Assembly (NCBI RefSeq): GCF_008017535.1
Contig: NZ_VRUA01000007.1
Coordinates: 100,807 to 164,806, forward strand
Source: Ottowia flava
Lineage (GTDB): Bacteria; Pseudomonadota; Gammaproteobacteria; Burkholderiales; Burkholderiaceae_C
DNA length: 64,000 bases
Direction of reading: 5' to 3'
The position numbers and the translations under genes were made by a program. Below, in pieces: positions 24,649 through 34,490 of the stretch. The number at the start of each line of letters is the position of its first letter. Positions within the stretch are counted from its first letter, which is position 1. The notes below the pieces were generated by a model, which worked only from the letters and a program-made list of their open reading frames with translations, did no database searches and was not told the DNA's origin.

Positions 24649-25770
24649 ATGCCGACGAGCCTGTTTTCCGCCGCCCGCGTGGGCGCCATTGACGTCGCCA
24701 ACCGCGTCGTCATGGCGCCGCTGACCCGCAATCGCGCGCCCAACGCGGTTCCCACTCCGCTGATGGCCACCTACTACGCGCAGCGCGCCGACCCCGAAAC
24801 CGGCGCCGGCCTGATCGTCAGCGAAGCGACCGCCATCAGCCCGCAAGGCCAGGGCTACGCCGACGTGCCCGGGCTGTACGGCTCCGAGCAGATCGACGGC
24901 TGGAAGAAAGTCACCCGCGCCGTGCACGAGGCGGGCGGCAAGATCGTGTGCCAGCTGTGGCACGTGGGCCGCGTGTCGCACCACCTGCTGCAACCCGATC
25001 ATGGGGACCCGGTCGCCCCTTCCGCCATCCGCGCCAACACCAAGACCTACCTGATCGACGGCGAAGGCCAGGGCGGCTTCGCCATGACCAGTCAGCCGCG
25101 CGCGCTGCACCGCCACGAGATCCCTGGCATCGTGCACGACTACGCCGTGGCCGCGCGCAACGCCGTGCAGTCGGCCGGCTTCGACGGCGTGGAAATCCAC
25201 GGCGCCAACGGCTATTTGCTGGACCAGTTTTTGAAGACCAACGCCAACCACCGCAGCGACGACTACGGCGGCAGCATCGCCAACCGCGCCCGCCTGATGC
25301 TGGAAGTCACCCGCGCCGTGGTCGACGCCGTGGGCCACGACCGCGTCGGCATCCGCCTGTCGCCCGTCACGCCCGCCAACGACATCCACGACGACGACCC
25401 GCAGCCGCTGTTCGATCACCTGCTGGCGCAGCTGGCGCCGCTCGGCCTGGCCTACGTGCACGTCATCGAAGGCGCCACCGGCGGCCCGCGCGTGGTGGAC
25501 GGCCGCCCGTTCGACTACGCCCAGGCCAAGGCCGCCTACCGCCAAGCCGGTGGCCGCGCCGCCTGGATGGTCAACAACGGCTACGACCCCGAACTGGCGA
25601 AAGACGCCATCGCCAGCGGCCGCGCCGACTTGGTCGCCTTCGGCAAGGCCTTCATCAGCATGCCCGACCTGACCGAGCGCCTGCGCCGCGGCGGCCCGTT
25701 CCAGGGGCTGGACAAGGCCACGATGTACGGCGGCGGGGCCGCCGGGTACACGGACTACCCGCCGCTGTAA
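24649..25770 (+). CDS. Old Yellow Enzyme family alkene reductase (NADH:flavin oxidoreductase)
   Basis: 373 residues. APLTRNRA with the FMN-site Thr, LWHVGRVSH, then FDGVEIHGANGYLLDQFLKT and RSDDYGGSIANRARLMLEV, and FGKAFISMPDL. This is the NemA/XenA-like class that reduces activated alkenes or N-ethylmaleimide using FMN and NAD(P)H. The start at 24649 gives MPTSLFSAARVGAIDVANRVVMAPLTRNR; the frame runs further up without similarity. It is divergent from the MFS transporter, which may export a related compound. Confidence 0.93.
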   Translation: MPTSLFSAARVGAIDVANRVVMAPLTRNRAPNAVPTPLMATYYAQRADPETGAGLIVSEATAISPQGQGYADVPGLYGSEQIDGWKKVTRAVHEAGGKIVCQLWHVGRVSHHLLQPDHGDPVAPSAIRANTKTYLIDGEGQGGFAMTSQPRALHRHEIPGIVHDYAVAARNAVQSAGFDGVEIHGANGYLLDQFLKTNANHRSDDYGGSIANRARLMLEVTRAVVDAVGHDRVGIRLSPVTPANDIHDDDPQPLFDHLLAQLAPLGLAYVHVIEGATGGPRVVDGRPFDYAQAKAAYRQAGGRAAWMVNNGYDPELAKDAIASGRADLVAFGKAFISMPDLTERLRRGGPFQGLDKATMYGGGAAGYTDYPPL

Positions 25771-25954
25771 ACATCACTGACGCCGTGACGCGCGGTGCTC
25801 AGCCCGCGCTCCCCGTTGGGCCGCGATAGTCGCCCATTCACAACACTCCCGTTGAAAGCATTGGCTTCCTGCGAAAAACCGCAAGCAGTTAAGTCGCAAT
25901 GCATAGGCAAAACCGCCAAAATACTATACTCAACGTCATATAGGGAGCGTCAAA

Positions 25955-26984
25955 AATGCAGCCAACATTCGTCCGTTCACTGATCAGCGGCGCGGGCCTG
26001 ACCCTGCTGGGCGCAGCCGCCTTCGCCCAGGCGATCGACCTGTCCAGCGGCAGCGCCGTGGTACCGCCCGGCGTCTACGGGATCGACGTCACCGTCACCA
26101 GCGGCAGCGGCGGCGGCGGTGGCAGCGATGCCGAGCGCACCATCGGTACCACGACCACGCAAGGCCCGGGCGGCCAGGGCGGTGCCAGCACCACCGTCAC
26201 GGCGACCATCGCCGTCCAGCCTGGTCAAACGATCACCGTGGTGCAAGGTGCGGCAGGCGCAGGCGGTGAAAACAAGCAACACAACAACTCTGGTGGCAAG
26301 ACCGGTGGCGCCGGCGGCGCGGGCAACGGCGCCGGCGGCACGGGCGGGGGCGCCAACCACAAGGATTACAGCGGTGCCGGTGGCGGCGGCGGCGGCGCCA
26401 GTTCGCTGACCGTGGGCAACCTCATCATCATCGCCGGCGGTGGCGGTGGTGGTGGTGGTGGCAGCTGGGGCGTGCCCGGCGGGACGGGTTTCGCGGGTGC
26501 CACCGCGGTCGACAACGTTGCGACCTGCGCGGGCGCGCCGGGCGTGGTCGGCGTGGGCGACGAAGCCGCGGGCGTCAACGGCAACACCTCCGGTGACGGC
26601 GCAGGCGGTGGCGGTGGCGGTGGCGGCTACACCGGCGTGGTCGGTGCCGGTGGTGCGGCCGGGCGCGAACACGCAGAACCCTTCAGCTCGGGCGGCGGTG
26701 GCGGCGGCGGTGGTTCTTGCTACTTTGCGGGCGACGCGAACAACAGCTTCGTCTCCGCGCCCATTGCCGCGGCCGGCCCCAACGGCGGCACTGGCGGATC
26801 GAGCAGCGACAATACCGCTACCTTTGCCAACGCCGGCACCGCAGGCACCGTCACGGCAGTGGTCAACCCCGCGGTGGTCGCTCCTCCGGTCGTGGCCGTG
26901 CCGACCCTGGAAACCTGGGGTCTACTGACGATGGGCACACTGCTGGCGGGCTTCGGCATCCGTCGCGTGCGCAAGCAGGGCTGA
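25955..26984 (+). CDS. Glycine-rich secreted protein with IPTL-CTERM sorting tail
   Basis: 342 residues, ATG preceded by GGGAGCG. Signal peptide (residues about 1-25, GAGLTLLGAAAFAQA), then a body dominated by runs of Gly with Ala, Thr and Asn (many GGGGGG stretches) and only two or three Cys. The tail VPTLETWGLLTMGTLLAGFG plus IRRVRKQG fits the IPTLxxWG-CTERM pattern: motif, hydrophobic helix, basic end. Such proteins are substrates of exosortase-type enzymes and are attached at the outer surface. It is followed by a double hairpin at 27002-27056. The function of the Gly-rich domain is unknown. Confidence 0.85.
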
Positions 26985-27001
26985 CGTCCAGCCCAAGCAC
27001 C

Positions 27002-27056
27002 TGCCCGGCCGCGTGGCCGGGCAACACATAAACAAGGCGCCTGCGGGCGCCTTGTT
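27002..27056. terminator. Tandem hairpins between convergent genes
   Basis: TGCCCGGCC-GCGT-GGCCGGGCA (27002-27023) and AACAAGGCGCC-TGCG-GGCGCCTTGTT (27031-27056) are perfect 9- and 11-bp stems. They sit between the convergent IPTL-CTERM gene and fghA and could terminate both. Confidence 0.8.
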
Positions 27057-27063
27057 CATGCCC

Positions 27064-27915
27064 TCAGCCGGCCGCCTTCAGCGCCGCCGCGTGGTGCGCC
27101 ATGTGCTCGCCCATGAAGCTGGCGATGAAGTAGTAGCTGTGGTCGTAGCCCGGGCGCATGTTCAGCGTGAACGGGTGGCCGACCTGCTCGCACGCGGCTT
27201 TCAGCAGTTCGGGCTGCAGTTGGGACAGAAATTCGTCGTCCGCGCCCTGGTCCACCAGGATCGGCAGACGCTCCTTGGCGCCGGGGATCAGCGCCACGGT
27301 GTCGTGCGCGAGCCATTGGGTGCGGTCCTCGCCCAGGTAGGCGGTGAAGACCTTCTGGCCCCAAGGCACGGCGCTGGGCGCGACGATCGGCGCGAAGGCC
27401 GACACGCTCTGGTAGGCGCCGGGGTGGCGCAGCGCCAGCGTCAGCGCGCCGTGGCCGCCCATCGAATGGCCGAAGATGCCCTGGCGCCCGCTGGTCTTGA
27501 CGCCCTGCTGTTGCAGCAGGGCGGCGACCACCTCGGGCAGCTCGTGCACCACGTACTCTTCCATGCGGAAATTGGTGGCCCAGGGCGCCTGCGTGGCGTT
27601 CACGTAAAAGCCCGCGCCCTGGCCCAGGTCGTAGGCCGGGTCGTTCGGTACATCATCGCCCCGCGGGCTGGTGTCCGGCGCGATCAGGATCAGGCCGTGC
27701 TCGGCCGCGAACTGCTGCGCACCGGCCTTGGTGATGAAGTTCTGCTCGGTGCAGGTCAGGCCGCTGAGCCAGTAAAGGACCGGGCAGGCCTCGCCCTTCA
27801 GCGCGGCGGGCGGTAGGTACACGCCCAGCTTCATCGGCGTGCCGGTGCTGCGGCTGGCGTGCTGCCAGACTTCCTGGCGACCACCAAAACTGGCGTGGTG
27901 TTCGGTGCGTTCCAT
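27064..27915 (-). CDS. fghA: S-formylglutathione hydrolase
   Basis: 283 residues of the esterase D family. The N-terminus is ERTEHHASFGGRQEVWQHAS, CPVLYWLSGLTCTEQNFITKAGAQ is the family signature, the nucleophile Ser is in IFGHSMGGHGAL, the Asp in QGADDEF and the His in YDHSYYF. It hydrolyses S-formylglutathione to formate and glutathione, the second step of glutathione-dependent formaldehyde oxidation. It follows frmA and a small periplasmic gene on the same strand. Confidence 0.96.
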   Translation of the reverse strand: MERTEHHASFGGRQEVWQHASRSTGTPMKLGVYLPPAALKGEACPVLYWLSGLTCTEQNFITKAGAQQFAAEHGLILIAPDTSPRGDDVPNDPAYDLGQGAGFYVNATQAPWATNFRMEEYVVHELPEVVAALLQQQGVKTSGRQGIFGHSMGGHGALTLALRHPGAYQSVSAFAPIVAPSAVPWGQKVFTAYLGEDRTQWLAHDTVALIPGAKERLPILVDQGADDEFLSQLQPELLKAACEQVGHPFTLNMRPGYDHSYYFIASFMGEHMAHHAAALKAAG

Positions 27916-27937
27916 GGGGCTTCTCCTCTGGAAATGA

Positions 27938-27990
27938 CTACAAAAACAGGAGCTGCCTGCGCATATCAGGCGCCGGCCAGCGGCCTAAAA
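27938..27990 (+). repeat. Class 1 dispersed repeat, copy 10
   Basis: CTACAAAAACAGGAGCTGCC, TGCGCATATCAGG, CGCCGGCCAGCGGCCTAAA. The core is recognisable and the 3' end drifted. It lies just upstream of fghA. Confidence 0.7.
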
Positions 27991-28004
27991 CACGTGAAAT
28001 CCGG

Positions 28005-28298
28005 TCAGCGCCGCCGCGGCTCGAAGCGCTGGTAGCGCCCCGGTTGGGGCAACGCCGTCTCGTCCATCAGCTGCCAGCGGCCGCGCAGATCGCGCGTCAA
28101 ACGAAACGCCGACATGCCGGGCACGCCCGGTTGCGTGACGACGATGCGGCAGCCATCGCGCTGCCAGCGCGCGTCAACGGTGTCGGGGCGCTCATGCAGC
28201 CAGCTGTCAAAACGCGGCGTGCTGTCGGCCACGCGGCAGGGCGCGTCAGCCCAGGCCAGCGGCGTGACAAGCAACCAGGCCAGAGCTATGATTTTCAT
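28005..28298 (-). CDS. Small periplasmic protein inside the formaldehyde operon
   Basis: 97 residues: signal peptide MKIIALAWLLVTPLAWA followed by DAPCRVADSTPRFDSWLHER, one further Cys (DGCRIVVTQPG) and a basic C-terminus (RYQRFEPRRR). No family is recognised. Its start codon and first four codons (ATG AAA ATC ATA) are made from the hairpin arm of a class 1 repeat. It lies between frmA and fghA, all on the minus strand. Confidence 0.6.
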   Translation of the reverse strand: MKIIALAWLLVTPLAWADAPCRVADSTPRFDSWLHERPDTVDARWQRDGCRIVVTQPGVPGMSAFRLTRDLRGRWQLMDETALPQPGRYQRFEPRRR

Positions 28299-28340
28299 AG
28301 CTTGCCGCGCAAGTCCCTGTACCGCCACAGGCCGATTGGG
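28284..28340 (+). repeat. Class 1 dispersed repeat, copy 11
   Basis: AGCTATGATTTTCATAGCTT (perfect arm AGCTATGA/TCATAGCT), GCCGCGCAAGTCCC, then CCACAGGCCGATTGGG. The arm overlaps the start codon of the minus-strand gene ending at 28005. Confidence 0.88.
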
Positions 28341-28343
28341 CAC

Positions 28344-29486
<1,143 letters not shown>

Positions 29487-29507
29487 TCAGGCGCCGCACG
29501 CAGCCGA

Positions 29508-29783
29508 TCACTTGAGGTAGGAGCGCACCAGCGCCGCCACCTCGTCGATCGTCTGCGCCGGGTCGCCGGCGGTCACGGCATCAGGGCCGAAGTTCTCACG
29601 CAAGTGCCCTTCCAGCACCTCGGCCATCAGGCCGTTCACGGCCCCGCGCACCGCCGCCAACTGCTGCAGCACCTGCGAACAGCTGGTGCCGGCGTCGATC
29701 GCGCTTTCCAGTGCTTCGGCCTGGCCACGGATGCGGCGCAGGCGCGTGATGGCGCGTTTTTTCTCTTCGGGCGTGTGCGGCAT
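29508..29783 (-). CDS. frmR: FrmR/CsoR-family formaldehyde-responsive repressor
   Basis: 91 residues, all helical: MPHTPEEKKRAITRLRRIRGQAEALESAI, then SCSQVLQQLAAVRGAVNGLM and EVLEGHL. The Cys after DAGTS and the N-terminal Pro-His match FrmR, where they react with formaldehyde. CsoR would carry an extra His and Cys (HxxC), which are absent, and the neighbours support FrmR. An operator-like sequence overlaps its promoter. The start at 29783 gives the standard MPHTPEEKKRA N-terminus. Confidence 0.92.
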   Translation of the reverse strand: MPHTPEEKKRAITRLRRIRGQAEALESAIDAGTSCSQVLQQLAAVRGAVNGLMAEVLEGHLRENFGPDAVTAGDPAQTIDEVAALVRSYLK

Positions 29784-29802
29784 GGCGGGCCTCGCGTGAA
29801 AA

Positions 29803-29817
29803 TACTCTAGGGTAGTA
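29803..29817 (-). promoter_or_regulatory. FrmR operator/promoter
   Basis: TACT-CTAGGGT-AGTA, the TACT-N7-AGTA inverted repeat used by the RcnR/FrmR family, 20 bp before the frmR start. On the minus strand it overlaps TATACT, a good -10 element, so binding would block RNA polymerase. Confidence 0.7.
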
Positions 29818-29905
29818 TAAACGCACGCGTTGCATTCCCCTTTTGAGGGCTTCGGACGCGTGCTCGCGCGCAGGGTGCCACAGCGCGTGGGGCGCCGCAA
29901 CAAGA

Positions 29906-29925
29906 AGGCCGCCCTGCGGCGGCCT
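29906..29925 (-). terminator. Hairpin after the hemerythrin gene
   Basis: AGGCCGCC-loop-GGCGGCCT, a perfect 8-bp stem, followed on the minus strand by TCTTGTTG. It is a plausible weak terminator about 30 bp past the hemerythrin stop. Confidence 0.45.
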
Positions 29926-29954
29926 GGAAATGGTAAGGCGGCGTAAAAAGCCGC

Positions 29955-30536
29955 TCAGTCCCCCAAACCGATCGGCGCCGGTGCCTCGCGCACGATGCGC
30001 GAGAACAGCGTTTCATAGACCGGGTCGGGCTGGTATTTGCCCGTCAGCGGATCGCAGTTCTTCTCGAATGCAGCGTCCAGCTCGTCCCAATCGGCCGCCG
30101 TCAGCGCGCGCTCGGCCGCGGGCAGCACCTCGGTTTCTTCCAGGCGCATGTGCTCCAGGTACAGGTTCACGTAGCGCGTGAATTCGGTCACGAAGAGCTG
30201 ACGGCGCGACTCGCCCAACAGCTCCCACGCCAGCAGCAGGTGCTGCACGTCGCGCACCGCGCGCTCGGTATATTCGTGGTCGCGGTCCAGCCGCGCGATC
30301 GCCAGGCCGACCTCCGGCGCGGCCTTGGCCACCCGCGGGAACAGCAACTGGCTTTCCTTCGGGTGGTGCCGGCGCTCGGGAAACTCGTCGATGTAGAACA
30401 GCATGGCGCGCAGCACCTCGAAGAAGTTGCGCGGATCGTCCCTCGGGCCCCGCTCCACCATCATGCGCATCGACTGCAGCATGGCGGCCAGCGACGAATG
30501 CTCGTCGCGAATGATGTCCAGGGTGCGGTGTTTCAT
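29955..30536 (-). CDS. Hemerythrin-domain (HHE) protein
   Basis: 193 residues with a hemerythrin/HHE arrangement: IIRDEHSSLAAML, RRHHPKESQLLFP, DRDHEYTERAV and YLEHMRLEETEVLP supply the His and Glu ligands of a di-iron site in a four-helix bundle. YtfE/DUF542 proteins of this type act in nitric-oxide or oxygen stress, but the N-terminal DUF542 domain is absent. The start at 30536 gives MKHRTLDIIRDEH. An FNR-like box lies about 50 bp upstream. Confidence 0.9.
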   Translation of the reverse strand: MKHRTLDIIRDEHSSLAAMLQSMRMMVERGPRDDPRNFFEVLRAMLFYIDEFPERRHHPKESQLLFPRVAKAAPEVGLAIARLDRDHEYTERAVRDVQHLLLAWELLGESRRQLFVTEFTRYVNLYLEHMRLEETEVLPAAERALTAADWDELDAAFEKNCDPLTGKYQPDPVYETLFSRIVREAPAPIGLGD

Positions 30537-30908
30537 CGGGTCTCCTCGGGTTCCGACCAAGTCTAGGAACGACCCGCGGCGCGTGGTATGACCTGCGTCA
30601 AGGAACGGGTGAGCCACCCCGCCGACGGCACGACACCGCCTCTGCTTCTGCTGGCTGGGCGCTCAGCTGCATTGGGGCGCCCAGCCTAAATTTTGTGACT
30701 GGCGCATAAGCTGCCGAGCGCCTCCCTTGTTTCGGGTTTCTTAAGCGCCCCCCTGCGCGCTCAGTGCCAACCACCTTCCCGACCGAACGCGTCTTATCAT
30801 GTGCCAACCTCTTCACGGTCGCGTCATCTTCGCCATGCATGCACGCCGCAACAGCAGCCCGCGTGCGCCAGCCAAGCCCATGCCGATCACCGGCGCGACC
30901 CCCGGTAC
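30537..30908. other. Intergenic region between the hemerythrin and acyltransferase genes
   Basis: About 370 bp between divergent genes. It contains the FNR-like box at 30588-30601 and a perfect 10-bp stem GGCTGGGCGC / GCGCCCAGCC (30653-30686) followed by TAAATTTT, which looks like a plus-strand terminator although no plus-strand gene precedes it. No gene seen. Confidence 0.5.
30588..30601 (-). promoter_or_regulatory. Possible FNR/CRP-type box upstream of the hemerythrin gene
   Basis: On the minus strand TTGAC-GCAG-GTCAT, resembling TTGAT-N4-ATCAA with three mismatches. Low-oxygen control would suit a hemerythrin. Confidence 0.4.
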
Positions 30909-31958
30909 ATGACCCCATCCGATCCCCGCCCCATTCACAACACCAAGAACATCGACCTGTTGCGCGGCAGCGCCGCCATTCTGGTGGTGCTGAGCCACTT
31001 TGAAGCGCTGCGCGGTATCCACTTTGGCTGGTTCGGGATCAATGGGGGATGGGTCGGCGTACAGCTGTTTTTCGTGATCAGCGGCTACCTGATTATTCAG
31101 AGTGCTTACAAATATTCGGCCCGCGAATACTTTATTCATCGGATTTTCAGGATTTTCCCGGCTTATTGGTTTTGGTACATCGTTTTCGGCTTGTTGAGTG
31201 GGAAATTGGTGGCATCGGCGTTGGCCGACCCGTATTTCTACGCGAACCTGGTAATGCTGCAGCACTTCATTCCAGAAGCGTACCTGCGCTACACCTTTAT
31301 CCCCCCGTCGTGGACGCTGAGTGTGGAATGGGTCTGGTATATCCTGGCCTTTCTGCTGGCGCTGACCAGTCGCACGCTGATCCTGCCGTACTTTTTGATC
31401 TCAATCGTCGTTGCCACGTGGTGGGCGGCGGGCGGCGTCCTGCTGCACCCGCTGGCGGAGTCCTTGAATCAAAAAGACCCCATTTACGTCTATTTCTTCC
31501 TTTCCAATAACCTGATCGGACAGTTGCCATTTTTCCTGATGGGTTGTGTGATTTACCTTTACCGCCCCAAGCTGCCGATGGTTCCGGTCGCACTGGCGTC
31601 GGTGGTTGCCCTGGCGACCTTTTCCCAATGGTCGCCCCACTTCCCCAACCCGATTTTCCTGACGGGCTTGGCGATCGGCGGGATCTTCTGGACCTTCATC
31701 AACATGAAGCGCACTTTTCACGGCAGGGTCGTGCGTTTTCTGTCCGACACGTCCTATTCGATTTATCTCGTCCACTACCTCGTTATCGCGTACGTGTCGG
31801 AGCACCTGGAACACAAATACGCTGTCGTGCTCGTGTCGCTGGCCGGCATTTTCAGCATCGCGTACCTGAGCTACCGCTTCATCGAAAAGCCGTTCATGCG
31901 GTGGGGCCGCCAGCTCGCCAACAAGGGAGCCGGCCACCCAGAGAAGACGCCGGCGTGA
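30909..31958 (+). CDS. Acyltransferase 3 family membrane protein (OafA/YrhL-like)
   Basis: 349 residues with about ten helices. NIDLLRGSAAILVVLSHF (R and H motif), GGWVGVQLFFVISGYLI, FIHRIFRIFPAYWFWY and WTLSVEWVWYI are the hallmarks; SDTSYSIYLVHYLV and a FIEKPFMRW end complete it. The family O-acetylates surface sugars or other envelope glycans. The gene is somewhat poorer in G+C than its neighbours and stands alone without glycan genes. The start at 30909 gives MTPSDPRPIHNTKNIDLLRG; the SD is weak. Confidence 0.92.
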   Translation: MTPSDPRPIHNTKNIDLLRGSAAILVVLSHFEALRGIHFGWFGINGGWVGVQLFFVISGYLIIQSAYKYSAREYFIHRIFRIFPAYWFWYIVFGLLSGKLVASALADPYFYANLVMLQHFIPEAYLRYTFIPPSWTLSVEWVWYILAFLLALTSRTLILPYFLISIVVATWWAAGGVLLHPLAESLNQKDPIYVYFFLSNNLIGQLPFFLMGCVIYLYRPKLPMVPVALASVVALATFSQWSPHFPNPIFLTGLAIGGIFWTFINMKRTFHGRVVRFLSDTSYSIYLVHYLVIAYVSEHLEHKYAVVLVSLAGIFSIAYLSYRFIEKPFMRWGRQLANKGAGHPEKTPA

Positions 31959-31989
31959 AGGCGCTGGCCGACCGGCCGACGCCACCCAC

Positions 31990-34281
31990 TCATTCCTTCC
32001 CGCTCGGCTTCCAGCGCTTGAGCAGCAGCGCATTGCTCATGACGCTCACGGAGCTCAGTGCCATGGCCGCACCGGCCACCACCGGGCTGAGGTAGCCCAG
32101 CGCCGCCAGCGGGATGCCCGCCACGTTGTAGATGAAGGCCCAGAACAGGTTCTGGCGGATCTTGCCCACCGTGCGGCGCGAGATGTCCAGCGCCGCCGGC
32201 ACCAACCCTACATCGCCGCGCATGAGCGTAACGCCCGCCGCGTGCATGGCCACATCGGTGCCGCTGCCCATGGCCATGCCGACATCGGCGGCGGCCAGCG
32301 CCGGCGCGTCGTTCACGCCGTCGCCGACCATGGCGATGACGTGGCCCCCGCGCTCCGTGGGCGCGCGGGGTGTGCTGCCCGGGGCAGACGCTGGTTCAGT
32401 GCCCACGCCGAAACCCGCGCCTTGGCGCAACGCGTCGATCGCCGCCGCCTTGTCGCCCGGCAGCACGTCGGCCATCACCTCGCCCGCGTCGGGGTTCAGG
32501 CCCAGGCGCCGCGCCATCGCCTCGGCGGCGCCGCGGTTGTCGCCGCTGATCATCACGGCGCGCAGGCCCCGCGCATGCAGCGCGTCAATGGCCGCGCGGG
32601 CGCCAGGCTTGGGCTCGTCGCCAAAAGCGAGCAGCGCGAGGGCACGCGGCGTTTCGCTTTCTTGACTGCGCACGGCAACTATCGAAACGGTAGCACCTCG
32701 CGCTTGTTGCTGTAGGGCTTCCGCCTCAAAAGGCTTCAAATCCACGCCCAGCTCCTGCATCCAGCGCTGGCTGCCGATCAGCACCGTGGCGCCGTCCACC
32801 CAGCCTTCGGTGCCGCGCCCGGGCACGGCGCGGGCGTCCTGTGGCTCGGTCAGCGTCAGCGACGCGTCCTGGGCGGCGGACACGACCGCGCGGGCCAGCG
32901 GATGTTCGCTGCCGCTTTGCAGACTGGCGGCGGTGCGCAGCGCGGCCGCTTCATCGACGCCCGGCGCGGGCACCAGCGCCAGCAGGCGCGGCCGACCCTC
33001 GGTCAGCGTGCCGGTCTTGTCGAAAGCGACGGTGTCAACGCGGTGCGCCACCTCCAGCGCTTCGGCGTCCTTGATCAGAATGCCGAACTTGGCCGCCACC
33101 CCGGTGCCTGCCATGATGGCCGTCGGCGTGGCCAGACCCAGCGCGCACGGGCAGGCGATGACCAGCACCGCCACGGCGCGGATGATGGCCGTCTCCAGCC
33201 CGATACCGGCCAGCCACCAGCCCACGAAGGTCAGCAGCGCGATACCCAGCACCGTCGGCACGAACACGGCTGAGACCTTGTCGACCAGCCGCTGCACCGG
33301 CGCCTTGGCCGCCTGCGCGTCTTCGACCAGCCGAATGATGTGGGCCAGCACGCTTTCGCTGCCGGCGGCCGTCACTTCCACCCGCACGCGGCCGTCGCCG
33401 TTGATCGACCCGCCCGTGAGCGTGTCGCCGACCGACTTGGCCACCGGCAGCGGTTCGCCCGTCAGCATGGATTCGTCCACCTGCGTCGCGCCATCGGTCA
33501 CGCGGCCATCGGCCGGAATGCGCTCGCCCGGGCGCACGACCAGCGTGTCGCCGCGGCGCAGTTCGTCCACGGGCAAATCTTTCTCGCTGCCATCCCAGTC
33601 GATCACGTGCGCCACGTCGGGCCGCAGCGCATGCAGCGCGCGGATGGCCGCCGTGGTCTGGCGCTTGGCGCGCGATTCGAGCCACTTGCCCAGCAGCACC
33701 AGCGTGACCACCACGGCCGCGCTTTCAAAGTACAGGTGCGCGTGTTCGCCGTGGCCCGAAAACAGCCACAGCCAGACCGACAACGCCCACGCCGCCGAGG
33801 TGCCGATGGCCACCAGCAGATCCATGTTGCCGCTGCGGGCGCGCAGCGCGTGCCAGCCCGCCTTGTAAAAGCGCGCGCCCAGCCAGAACTGCACCGGCGT
33901 GGCCAGCAGGAATTGCACCCACGCAGGCGGCATCCACGTGATGCCGAAGGGCATGAGCAGCATCGGCAGCACCAGCGGCGCCGACAGCAGCAGGCCAATG
34001 CCCACGGGCGCAAAACCGGCCCAGGGCGAACCGTTGGCGTCGTCGATGGCGGCATCGGCCGCGCGCGGCTCGTAACCGGCATCGCGCACGGCGCGGCGCA
34101 GTTGCGGCGCCAAGGCCTCAATGCCCGGCGCCGTCACGCGCGCCGATTCTGTCGCCAGGTTGACGTTGGCGTCGGCCACGCCCGGCACCTTTTTCAGCGC
34201 CTTCTCGACCCGCGCGACGCACGAAGCGCAGGTCATGCCGCCCACGCCCAAGTCCAGGGTTTGCAGGGTTTCGGTGTTCAT
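31990..34281 (-). CDS. copA: Copper-exporting P1B-type ATPase
   Basis: 763 residues. One heavy-metal domain with [15 protein letters not shown] (residues 15-29), eight helices, the CPC motif in [13 protein letters not shown] near residue 377, phosphorylation DKTGTLTEG near 420, an HP motif ([11 protein letters not shown]) and hinge [12 protein letters not shown] near 655. It pumps Cu(I) out of the cytoplasm. Two insertions stand out: RSQESETP in the nucleotide domain and about 28 residues ([20 protein letters not shown]...) just before [12 protein letters not shown], encoded by a repeat-like G/C segment at 32338-32420. It is transcribed from a CueR-type promoter at 34288-34318. Confidence 0.95.
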   Translation of the reverse strand: MNTETLQTLDLGVGGMTCASCVARVEKALKKVPGVADANVNLATESARVTAPGIEALAPQLRRAVRDAGYEPRAADAAIDDANGSPWAGFAPVGIGLLLSAPLVLPMLLMPFGITWMPPAWVQFLLATPVQFWLGARFYKAGWHALRARSGNMDLLVAIGTSAAWALSVWLWLFSGHGEHAHLYFESAAVVVTLVLLGKWLESRAKRQTTAAIRALHALRPDVAHVIDWDGSEKDLPVDELRRGDTLVVRPGERIPADGRVTDGATQVDESMLTGEPLPVAKSVGDTLTGGSINGDGRVRVEVTAAGSESVLAHIIRLVEDAQAAKAPVQRLVDKVSAVFVPTVLGIALLTFVGWWLAGIGLETAIIRAVAVLVIACPCALGLATPTAIMAGTGVAAKFGILIKDAEALEVAHRVDTVAFDKTGTLTEGRPRLLALVPAPGVDEAAALRTAASLQSGSEHPLARAVVSAAQDASLTLTEPQDARAVPGRGTEGWVDGATVLIGSQRWMQELGVDLKPFEAEALQQQARGATVSIVAVRSQESETPRALALLAFGDEPKPGARAAIDALHARGLRAVMISGDNRGAAEAMARRLGLNPDAGEVMADVLPGDKAAAIDALRQGAGFGVGTEPASAPGSTPRAPTERGGHVIAMVGDGVNDAPALAAADVGMAMGSGTDVAMHAAGVTLMRGDVGLVPAALDISRRTVGKIRQNLFWAFIYNVAGIPLAALGYLSPVVAGAAMALSSVSVMSNALLLKRWKPSGKE
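32338..32420 (-). repeat. Class 3 G/C-rich repeat inside copA
   Basis: CCCCCGCGCTCC ... GGTGTGCTGCCCGGGG resembles the segment at 46687-46760 (CCCCCACGCTCCCC ... GGTGCGCTGCCCCCCGAGGGG). Both are in frame in a coding region and add Pro/Ala/Gly-rich residues. Confidence 0.6.
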
Positions 34282-34287
34282 GTGGGC

Positions 34288-34318
34288 AGTATGAACCTTG
34301 CCATCATGGCAGAGTCAA
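34288..34318 (-). promoter_or_regulatory. CueR-type promoter of copA
   Basis: On the minus strand, -35 TTGACT (34318-34313) and -10 CATACT (34293-34288) with a 19-bp spacer holding the dyad CTGCCATGATGGCAAG. The long spacer is typical of MerR-family activation. Confidence 0.88.
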
Positions 34319-34330
34319 GCCGTAAAGAGA

Positions 34331-34391
34331 ATTTGAAAGAAATCAGGCTCCAGCACTACAACCACCTGCGCTGACAGCTCCTAACTTCATA
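34331..34391 (-). repeat. Class 1 dispersed repeat, copy 12
   Basis: On the minus strand: GTTAGGAGCTGTCAGCGCAG, GTGGTTGTAGTGCTGGAGCC, TGATTTC. It lies between the two CueR promoters, so the copA/copZ regulatory region has been enlarged by a repeat. Confidence 0.75.
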
Positions 34392-34419
34392 CCAAAAACC
34401 CAGCGGTGTTCGACCAGGC

Positions 34420-34450
34420 TTGACCTTCCCACCATGGCAAGCCTCAGACT
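34420..34450 (+). promoter_or_regulatory. CueR-type promoter of copZ
   Basis: -35 TTGACC (34420-34425), -10 CAGACT (34445-34450), 19-bp spacer with the dyad TTCCCACCATGGCAAG. It is divergent from the copA promoter. Confidence 0.82.
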
Positions 34451-34490
34451 TGCGCCATCATCGTCCCACCGCCCCCCAAAGGAGACCCTC

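Noticed and set aside
23116..25545. 809-codon minus-strand frame across the OYE and MFS genes
   Set aside because: Antisense of the OYE gene, with low-complexity sequence; the real genes explain the DNA.
26100..26900. PE-PGRS-like or antifreeze protein identity for the Gly-rich gene
   Set aside because: Composition alone does not support a family; only the signal peptide and the sorting tail are firm.
30653..30690. Terminator of a plus-strand gene or small RNA before the acyltransferase
   Set aside because: The stem is perfect but no gene or convincing promoter precedes it; recorded only in the intergenic entry.
32650..32700. Class 1 repeat in the nucleotide domain of copA
   Set aside because: GCTACCGTTTCGATAGTTGC and TGCGCAG resemble the arm and core, but the AGGCC end is missing and the match could be chance.
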